A stretch of DNA of 11,832 nucleotides from assembly GCA_937896205.1 (NCBI GenBank), contig CALBNA010000153.1:1-11832 (forward strand). The letters run 5' to 3'. The stretch's first letter is position 1, and each line of letters starts with the position of its first letter. Below are positions 6,703 through 11,832 of this stretch, in pieces. The notes below the pieces were generated by a model, which made no database searches, was not told the origin of the DNA, and worked only from the letters and a program-made list of their open reading frames with translations. This DNA comes from an uncultured Campylobacter sp. GTDB taxonomy: Bacteria; Campylobacterota; Campylobacteria; Campylobacterales; Campylobacteraceae. The position numbers and the translations under genes are program-made.

Positions 6703-7449
6703 TCAGAGATGATTTATCAGGCTCGCGTTATATGCGGCGCCGAAGCCGTTGTCGATATTTACGACGCTCACGCCGTTTGCGCAGCTGTTTAGCATCGCTA
6801 GCAGAGCCGCCAGCCCGCCAAAGCTCGTTCCGTATCCCACGCTGGTGGGTACCGCGATCACCGGCACGCTAACAAGACCCGCCAGCACGCTAGCTAGCGC
6901 GCCCTCCATGCCCGCCACCGCGATCACGACCTTTGCGCCGCGTATCTGCTCTAAATTTGCGATCAGTCTGTGCAGCCCGGCCACGCCCGCATCGCTAAAT
7001 TTACGCACGTCGTTGCCTAAAAATCTCGCCGTCTCGTACGCCTCCTCCACGACCGCGCCGTCGGCGGTGCCGGCGGAGACTATCGCGATGTAGCTTTGCG
7101 TGAACGCGGGCTCTTTAAATTTGACGCTGATGATGCGGCCGCGAGCGTTAAATTCCGCCTGCGGCAGCGCCTCGCGCACCCGCTTAAAAACCCGCTCGTT
7201 CGTGCGCGTGATCAGGATATTTTGCCCTCTCGCGCCGATAGCACCAGCGATACGTAAAATTTCATCGTCCGTCTTGCCCTCGCCGTAGATCACCTCGCCC
7301 GCACCGTTTCGCAGGGCGCGCTGAGTGTCGATCTTGGCGCAGCCCGCGTCGCTAAAAGGAAAATCCCGTAAAAACTCTATCGCTTCGCGCTCGCTTTTCT
7401 CGCCCGATTTTACGGCGCGGATGAAATTTAAAGCCTCATCATTCGTCAT
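6703..7449 (-). CDS. larB: LarB, NaAD carboxylase/hydrolase of NPN cofactor synthesis
   Basis: LarB performs the first step of nickel-pincer nucleotide synthesis: it carboxylates the pyridinium ring of nicotinic acid adenine dinucleotide and cleaves the phosphoanhydride, giving the biscarboxylated mononucleotide. The 248-residue protein has the helical N-terminal region with GEVIYGEGKTDDEI (51-64). It is followed by a PurE-like domain with VSAGTADGAVVEEA (124-137), VAGMEGALASVLAGL (178-192), PTSVGYGTSFGGLAALLAML (201-220) and VVNIDNGFGAA (229-239), all typical of LarB. The length matches the family (about 250). Its ATG overlaps the 3' end of larE by 11 bases, indicating coupled translation. 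It acts before LarE and LarC although it is encoded last of the three. Confidence 0.95.
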   Translation of the reverse strand: MTNDEALNFIRAVKSGEKSEREAIEFLRDFPFSDAGCAKIDTQRALRNGAGEVIYGEGKTDDEILRIAGAIGARGQNILITRTNERVFKRVREALPQAEFNARGRIISVKFKEPAFTQSYIAIVSAGTADGAVVEEAYETARFLGNDVRKFSDAGVAGLHRLIANLEQIRGAKVVIAVAGMEGALASVLAGLVSVPVIAVPTSVGYGTSFGGLAALLAMLNSCANGVSVVNIDNGFGAAYNASLINHL

Positions 7450-8215
7450 TTAAAATCTCCCCGCGAAGCCCCTTTAAATCAAGCAAAATTTCATACTCGC
7501 CAAGCGCGGCGATTTCGCGTACGACGGCGCTAAAATCTCCCGCGCAAAAGCGCTTTGTCTCGTTCGCCCCCATTTGCAGCTTAAAGGCTTTGCCGTCAAA
7601 GCGCGCGCGAACGTTTAAAAATCCGTGCGAGATTAGCAGATTTTCGGCTCGCTCCACGAGTGAAATTTCCTCCGCGGAAAACTCTCTATCGTGCGGTAAA
7701 CGCGTCAGAAGGCACGCGTAGCTGGGTTTGTCCGCGGTCGGTAGTCCAAGCTCGCGGCTAAGCTCTCTAATCTCTGATTTTTTGAGGCCTTTAAGCGGCG
7801 AAAGTACGCCAAGCTCGTCTTTTGCTTTAAGCCCGGGGCGGTATTCGCCAAGGTCGTCTAGGTTCGTACCGTCGGCGACGTTTGTAAAGCCTAGATGCTT
7901 TGCTAGCTCGATTAGCCGCGTAAAAACCGCCTTTTTGCAGACGTAGCAGCGATCTTGCGGATTATTTTTTACCGCTTCGGGCGCGTCTAGCTCTAAAATT
8001 TCATGCCTGATGCCGTAAGTACGGGTAAATTCCACCGCCTCTTTTATCTCGCGCCCAGACATATAGGGCGATTTTAGCGTGATCGCCACCGCGCGCCGAC
8101 CTAGCGTATCGGCAGCAACGCGCAGCAGTAGCGAGCTATCCACGCCGCCGCTAAACGCTACGGCTAAATTTTCCAGCTTTTTTATATCATTTTTTAGAAT
8201 TTCTAGTTTCGTCAT
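7439..8215 (-). CDS. larE: LarE, PP-loop sulfur transferase of NPN cofactor synthesis
   Basis: LarE activates the two carboxylates of the LarB product with ATP and converts them to thiocarboxylates. The 258-residue protein has the PP-loop SGGVDSS (22-28), NVADGTNLDD (112-121), the YRPGLKA motif (125-131) and a C-terminal domain ending KGLRGEI. The L. plantarum enzyme has a single reactive cysteine (Cys176) that it sacrifices. Here Cys168 (SYACLLTR) matches that residue, and two more cysteines occur in DRCYVCKK (Cys90, Cys93). This is the three-cysteine arrangement of LarE proteins reported to hold a [4Fe-4S] cluster and act without self-destruction. It fits an anaerobe and the Fe-S dehydratase nearby. 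The ATG lies 29 bases inside the end of larC; TKLEILKND aligns with normal LarE starts, which supports this choice despite a weak ribosome binding site. Confidence 0.95.
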   Translation of the reverse strand: MTKLEILKNDIKKLENLAVAFSGGVDSSLLLRVAADTLGRRAVAITLKSPYMSGREIKEAVEFTRTYGIRHEILELDAPEAVKNNPQDRCYVCKKAVFTRLIELAKHLGFTNVADGTNLDDLGEYRPGLKAKDELGVLSPLKGLKKSEIRELSRELGLPTADKPSYACLLTRLPHDREFSAEEISLVERAENLLISHGFLNVRARFDGKAFKLQMGANETKRFCAGDFSAVVREIAALGEYEILLDLKGLRGEILNDE

Positions 8216-9605
8216 ATCTTTTTAAAGTCTCGTTTCTGACCTCGCGGATCGTCGTTTGAAATCTCTGCGCGGCTTTTTTGCAGTCTTCGAATTCGGGCTT
8301 GATTTTTAAAATTTCGGGGTAATTTCGGGCTAAATTTTCGTCCGTCAAATTTTGCTCGGCGTTAAAACCGCAAACCCGGCCACGCGAAATTTTAAGCCTT
8401 ATTTTGCCGTATTTAGTCTCTACCTCGCAAAACTCGCGCGCAAGCTCCGTTTTCCTCACGGCGCACTCCCTAACTCCGATCGCCGTCGTATGCGCGAAAA
8501 TTAGCCCCTTTATCCGCGCGGCGTCCTGCTTGCGGCACAGCGCGTTTAGCTCAAAGCCCGCGCGTCCTTTTTTCATAAAAATAGACCTGCTAAATACGTC
8601 CAGCGCGCCGCTATCTCGTAAAATATCGCACGCAAAGGCAAAGCTCTCGGCGTCCATATCGTCGATATTAGTGGAGATTAAAATCCGCTCGCAAACCTCG
8701 CCGTAGCCGCTTTTCGCGCTTAAATTCGGCTCGCCGCTCGCGCCTAAATCCTCGCTCGTTTCGCAAAGCATTACGCGAAGCGCGTTGGCAAAATCCGCGG
8801 CCTCTTTATCGCCCGCGCCGTAGCCCGTGCTTAAAATTTTAAAATTTCGCGGCGGCTCGCGACCGTCTTGCTCCCTTAAATTTAGCGCGCAGGCCTTTAA
8901 AATCGCCGCTCCCGTGGGCGTAGTCGTCTCGAAATTCGCTCGCCCTAGGCTTACTTGCGCGCCTTTTAAAATTTCGCAAACCGCAGGCGCCGGTACGGCT
9001 AGCCTGCCGTGAGCGCAGTGCGTAAAACCGCTGCCAAGCTCGATAGGCGAAGTAAAAATTTGCGGCGCGCCCAAGGCCTCCAAGCAGATAGCCGCGCCCA
9101 CTACGTCCGCGATGCTGTCTGCGGCGCCAACTTCGTGGAAATGGACTTGCTCTACGCTAGTGCCGTGGATTTTAGCCTCGGCTCGCGCGATAACGCTAAA
9201 AATTTCGCTTGCCGTTTTTTTTACGAAAGCGCTTAGGCTAGAGCTCTCGATAAGCTCTAAAATTTGCGTGAAATTTCGCGGATGCGGGCGGTTTTGGGCG
9301 GGCTTATCCGCTCCAAATTCGGCGCCGCGAATTTTGCCGTTTAAATTTTGACGCTGGCTAAATTTAGCGCCTAAGAGGCCAAGCGGAATTTGGTTCGGAT
9401 TTGCCGCACAAACGACGTCTATTTTGGTTGCAGAGGTACCGCATTTTAGCACTTTGCGCTTGCGTAGGTAAAATTCGCTAGCTAAATTTAGCTTAGCAAG
9501 CTGGGCGCAAAGATAGCCAAAATCCGCGCCCAGATCCGCCAGCGCACCTAAATTCATATCGCCGCTTATGCCCGCGCTTGCGTCGTAGTAAAGAAATTTC
9601 GCCAA
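8187..9605 (-). CDS. larC: LarC, CTP-dependent nickel insertase of NPN cofactor synthesis
   Basis: LarC is the last biosynthetic enzyme; it uses CTP and inserts nickel, forming the Ni-C bond of the pincer cofactor. The 472-residue protein starts YYDASAGISGDMNLGALADL (6-25), a hallmark of the family, followed by EQVHFHEVGAADSIADVVGA (152-171) and TTTPTGAAIL (227-236). The second half carries the LarC2 domain with NIDDMDAESF (313-322), SIFMKKGRAGFEL (341-353) and TTAIGVRE (373-380). In L. plantarum these halves are read from two frames by programmed frameshifting; here they are one continuous frame. The start is TTG at 9605 with TAAGG upstream, 2 bases after the larA stop; no ATG lies closer to the conserved N-terminus. 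The stretch at about 80-112 that is often histidine-rich has only His108 here. Confidence 0.95.
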   Translation of the reverse strand: MAKFLYYDASAGISGDMNLGALADLGADFGYLCAQLAKLNLASEFYLRKRKVLKCGTSATKIDVVCAANPNQIPLGLLGAKFSQRQNLNGKIRGAEFGADKPAQNRPHPRNFTQILELIESSSLSAFVKKTASEIFSVIARAEAKIHGTSVEQVHFHEVGAADSIADVVGAAICLEALGAPQIFTSPIELGSGFTHCAHGRLAVPAPAVCEILKGAQVSLGRANFETTTPTGAAILKACALNLREQDGREPPRNFKILSTGYGAGDKEAADFANALRVMLCETSEDLGASGEPNLSAKSGYGEVCERILISTNIDDMDAESFAFACDILRDSGALDVFSRSIFMKKGRAGFELNALCRKQDAARIKGLIFAHTTAIGVRECAVRKTELAREFCEVETKYGKIRLKISRGRVCGFNAEQNLTDENLARNYPEILKIKPEFEDCKKAAQRFQTTIREVRNETLKRYDETRNSKK

Positions 9606-9607
9606 GC

Positions 9608-10858
9608 TTAAACCTTAGGCACCGTCATTGAGCCAAACGGCAGGATGATGATTTTCGCGTCCGAGCTCTTTTGCGCGAGTGCGTCGTCCACGGCTTTTTG
9701 GATGTTGTGGTATGGCTTTAGATGCACGGCTCGCATCTCCTCGTCGCTTAGATCGCTCACCGCCCAGGTCTGCGCCCAGAGCGATATTTCGGCCATTTTG
9801 GCGGCCTTGTGATAGCCGAGCTTAAAGCCCGCGCTGATCTTTTCTAGCACCTTTTTAGGGGTATCCGCGGAGGCCATCAGATCGAAAAACGGCTTTGGCC
9901 CGATACCAGTGCGGCACTTTGCGACCATTATTAAAATTCCGTCCTGCGCGAGTGCTAGTTTGCCGTTGTCTAGAGCTTTTTGCGCCTGATAGAGATCGAC
10001 GTCCATCGGATATGGCGCGACCGAGATCACGATATCGGCCTTGCGCGGAATATTTACGCAAAAGACCTCATCTGCCTTTTTCACGCAGTCGTAAAAGCTA
10101 TCGTTGAGATCGCCAGCGCTTGCGTAATACACGCCGTGCTCGCTATCAAGCACCGTCTGAATCGAAAAAACGTCGATGTGCGCGAGCACCTTCATCGCGT
10201 CGATCATATCCTCGTGCACGGGATTGCCCTCTAGGCGCAGAGCTTGCGCGTCGGAGCTAAGAGCTAGCTTGTGGTTTTGCGTGATGCTCTCATACGACGC
10301 GGTACCCGGCAAAAAGGCCTTTCTGCCGCCCGTGTAGCCCGCGAAATAGTGCGGCTCGACCGAGCCTATGACGATCACCTTTTTCGCTTCTGCTACGATT
10401 TTGTTTAGATACATCTGCGTGCCGTTTTTGGACTCACCTAAAAACACCATCTCGTCGTGCTTGGAGTCGTGATCGTGAACTTCGTTTTTGGCCCTGATCT
10501 CGGCGTAAATTTCTTTGCCGAAGATCATCTCGTACTCATCGAGCGTGCCCTCTCTATGGCAGCCCGTGGCGATGATGAAAATTTTATTTTTCTCGCGGAT
10601 TTTTGGGTAAATTTGCTTTAAAACTTTTGCCGTCGGCGTAGGTCTCGTGCCGTCGTTTACGATGACGACGATCTTTTCGTCGCCCGCGATAAACTCGTCA
10701 AAGCTTTTTTGATTTATCGGATTTGCCAGAGCCTTTGCGATGAGCGCCGTTTCGTCAAATTTAGCCACTGGGTTTGGATCGAAAACGCCGAGCAAATTTT
10801 TCTCGTTTATCTCTAGATTTAGATGATCATCTTTGCCGTATGCGATAGGGATTTGCAT
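9608..10858 (-). CDS. larA: LarA-family nickel-pincer-dependent 2-hydroxyacid racemase/epimerase
   Basis: LarA enzymes invert the stereocentre of 2-hydroxyacids by hydride transfer to the Ni-pincer cofactor, which is bound covalently to a lysine. The 416-residue protein has all key residues: catalytic His101 (ATGCHREGT, like L. plantarum His108) and His170 (SVEPHYFAGYTGGRK, like His174), cofactor lysine Lys180 (like Lys184) and nickel ligand His196 (like His200). NDGTRPTP (68-75) and the substrate-side Tyr290, Gln291 and Lys294 (DVDLYQAQK) are also kept. The family includes lactate, malate, phenyllactate and hydroxyglutarate racemases, so the substrate is open; ttdAB downstream and a Dcu transporter upstream point to malate or tartrate. 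A strong AGGAGG lies 7 bases before the ATG, and a -10 box lies about 30 bases upstream. It is the first gene of the operon. Confidence 0.93.
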   Translation of the reverse strand: MQIPIAYGKDDHLNLEINEKNLLGVFDPNPVAKFDETALIAKALANPINQKSFDEFIAGDEKIVVIVNDGTRPTPTAKVLKQIYPKIREKNKIFIIATGCHREGTLDEYEMIFGKEIYAEIRAKNEVHDHDSKHDEMVFLGESKNGTQMYLNKIVAEAKKVIVIGSVEPHYFAGYTGGRKAFLPGTASYESITQNHKLALSSDAQALRLEGNPVHEDMIDAMKVLAHIDVFSIQTVLDSEHGVYYASAGDLNDSFYDCVKKADEVFCVNIPRKADIVISVAPYPMDVDLYQAQKALDNGKLALAQDGILIMVAKCRTGIGPKPFFDLMASADTPKKVLEKISAGFKLGYHKAAKMAEISLWAQTWAVSDLSDEEMRAVHLKPYHNIQKAVDDALAQKSSDAKIIILPFGSMTVPKV

Positions 10859-10886
10859 ATCTGCCTCCTATGTGGAATTTGGCAGG

Positions 10887-10892
10887 ATTATA
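10887..10892 (-). promoter_or_regulatory. Probable -10 element of the lar-ttd operon
   Basis: The minus strand reads TTATAATCC, with TATAAT at the complement of 10887-10892, 28 bases upstream of the larA ATG. Upstream lies T-rich DNA (TTTTAAATAAAATTT) but no recognisable -35. That is the usual look of Campylobacter sigma-70 promoters. It would start transcription near 10880, giving a leader of about 20 bases. Confidence 0.6.
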
Positions 10893-11007
10893 ACGTAAAT
10901 TTTATTTAAAACGATTTAGCCTCGCGCGGGTTATGAACGGAATTTAGAAAGCTTTAGAATTTAAAAATTTAGAGTATTTAAAATTTTAAAAAGCCGCTGG
11001 GATTTGA

Positions 11008-11040
11008 AATTTAAAGCTCGCGAGCCATATGCCCGCGAGC
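11008..11040 (-). terminator. Terminator-like hairpin behind the Dcu gene
   Basis: The arms CGCGAGC / GCTCGCG (11034-11040 and 11016-11022) form a perfect 7-bp GC-rich stem around an 11-base loop. On the minus strand it is followed by TTTAAATTT. It lies 7 bases after the Dcu stop codon and would separate that transcript from larA. The T-tract is interrupted, so termination may be partial. The rest of the gap (10893-11007) is AT-rich and shows nothing else that I can name. Confidence 0.6.
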
Positions 11041-11047
11041 GCAACTA

Positions 11048-11832
11048 TTATAAATAGCCGTAAATATGAGCGAAGATAAAGCCCATCGCACATGAAGTAA
11101 GAACACCTATTAGCCCAGGGAAAATGAAGCTGTGGTTGATGACGAATTTACCAATGTGCGTAGTGCCCGAGCGGTCGAACTGGATCGCCGCAAGATCGCT
11201 CGGATAGGTAGGTAGGATATAGTATCCGTAGCAAGCCGGTGCAAACGCAATAATAAGGCCCGGATCAATACCGATGCTAACCGCTAGCGGTACGAAAGTA
11301 GCAACCGCCGCCGCTTGAGAGTTAAGGAATTTACTAATTAGCAGCGAAACAATGACATATGTCCACGGATACGCCATAACAACCTTACCTAGCGACGCTT
11401 TTAACATTTCGATATGAGCAGTAAACATAGTCTCTGCCATCCATGAAATTCCATAAATGGCTACGAGCGCGATCATACCGCTATGAAAAATTTCATTTTT
11501 AGCGATATTGCCCGCTTTGATACCCGAGACAATCATCATAATGGATGCTGCAAGAAGCATGAAAATTTGAATGGTTAAGACCATATTTAAATTTGTGGTC
11601 TTCTTCATAGTATCCTTTACGACTATACTTGCGTTTGCGATGCTTTCGCTCTTATCGCCTGTCGTAATTACTACATTTCCGTCTTGAGAGACGATGCTTT
11701 GAGTAAGCTTTTTATCTTTGTCGTAAATTTCAACGCTATTAAATTTCGTCGCATCTTTGGCTTTGGACTCTTTGACGTTTGAGACGACCTTGCCACCGTC
11801 TACCATGGAGATAACCTGACCATCTTTAATCG
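11048..11832 (-). CDS. dcuA: Anaerobic C4-dicarboxylate transporter, DcuA/DcuB family (C-terminal part)
   Basis: The frame stays open through the right edge, so only the last 260 residues (full length should exceed 430) are seen. DcuA/DcuB proteins in the inner membrane exchange or import fumarate, malate, succinate and aspartate in anaerobic or microaerobic growth. At least six membrane segments are visible, starting with [17 protein letters not shown]. The ending contains [18 protein letters not shown] and [15 protein letters not shown], which I recall as very close to E. coli DcuA, hence the tentative symbol. Before the first visible membrane segment is a hydrophilic stretch of roughly 80 residues ([29 protein letters not shown]) that looks like a small beta-rich insert in the central loop. 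The gene ends 189 bases before larA with a terminator-like hairpin between, so it is a separate unit, but it could supply the substrate of the lar-ttd enzymes. Confidence 0.88.
   Translation of the reverse strand, partial: IKDGQVISMVDGGKVVSNVKESKAKDATKFNSVEIYDKDKKLTQSIVSQDGNVVITTGDKSESIANASIVVKDTMKKTTNLNMVLTIQIFMLLAASIMMIVSGIKAGNIAKNEIFHSGMIALVAIYGISWMAETMFTAHIEMLKASLGKVVMAYPWTYVIVSLLISKFLNSQAAAVATFVPLAVSIGIDPGLIIAFAPACYGYYILPTYPSDLAAIQFDRSGTTHIGKFVINHSFIFPGLIGVLTSCAMGFIFAHIYGYL

Noticed and set aside
8690..8760. Possible programmed frameshift site between the two halves of larC
   Set aside because: The frame is continuous through the linker, so no frameshift is needed.
8404..9351. Plus-strand open frames antisense to larC
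   Set aside because: They mirror the codon pattern of larC and have no independent support.
1..11832. CRISPR array, rRNA, tRNA or riboswitch (including a cobalamin riboswitch before the importer)
   Set aside because: No regularly spaced repeats or recognisable RNA genes were found. The space between the importer promoter and its first gene is about 20 bases, too short for a riboswitch.

Overview
All supported genes lie on the minus strand, so transcription runs right to left. The window is a composite of two stretches of DNA with visibly different composition. Positions ~5215-11832 are moderately GC-rich with very frequent AAATTT / TTTAAAATTT words. Together with the gene set (Dcu transporter, Lar genes, two-subunit dehydratase), this suggests a higher-GC Campylobacter such as the oral C. 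showae / C. rectus group; the genus call is inference. Positions 1 to ~5205 are strongly AT-rich, with AGGAGG-type ribosome binding sites and a consensus sigma-A promoter, and look like DNA of a low-GC Firmicute (Clostridia / Peptoniphilaceae-like).

Right block, in transcription order: the C-terminal half of a DcuA/DcuB C4-dicarboxylate transporter (cut by the right window edge) with a terminator-like hairpin behind it; then a promoter and a tight operon larA - larC - larE - larB - DUF2809 membrane protein - ttdA - ttdB (truncated). LarB, LarE and LarC build the nickel-pincer nucleotide (NPN) cofactor: LarB carboxylates nicotinic acid adenine dinucleotide, LarE adds sulfur and LarC inserts nickel. 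LarA is the NPN-dependent 2-hydroxyacid racemase/epimerase that uses it. TtdAB is a [4Fe-4S] class I hydro-lyase that dehydrates L-tartrate or malate. With a Dcu transporter next door, I infer that the LarA homologue interconverts stereoisomers of a C4 hydroxydicarboxylate (malate or tartrate) to feed the dehydratase and fumarate respiration, rather than lactate.

Left block, in transcription order: a sigma-A promoter whose spacer and -10 carry a 16-bp palindrome (candidate operator); a FecCD-type permease; its ATPase; an aldo/keto reductase-like protein lacking two of the four classical catalytic residues; a lipoprotein substrate-binding protein; a small FmdE-like protein; and an intrinsic terminator. 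This is a five-gene import operon for iron-siderophore, heme, corrinoid or another metal chelate. Unrecognised broken coding remnants lie on both sides of it (about 1-345 and 4900-5214).

The two blocks meet abruptly inside ttdB, about 27 codons after its start. No tRNA, insertion sequence, integrase or direct repeat is visible at the join, and the rest of ttdB does not reappear in the window. The join is therefore either a large horizontally acquired insertion or, as I think at least as likely, a chimeric contig joining two members of one microbial community.
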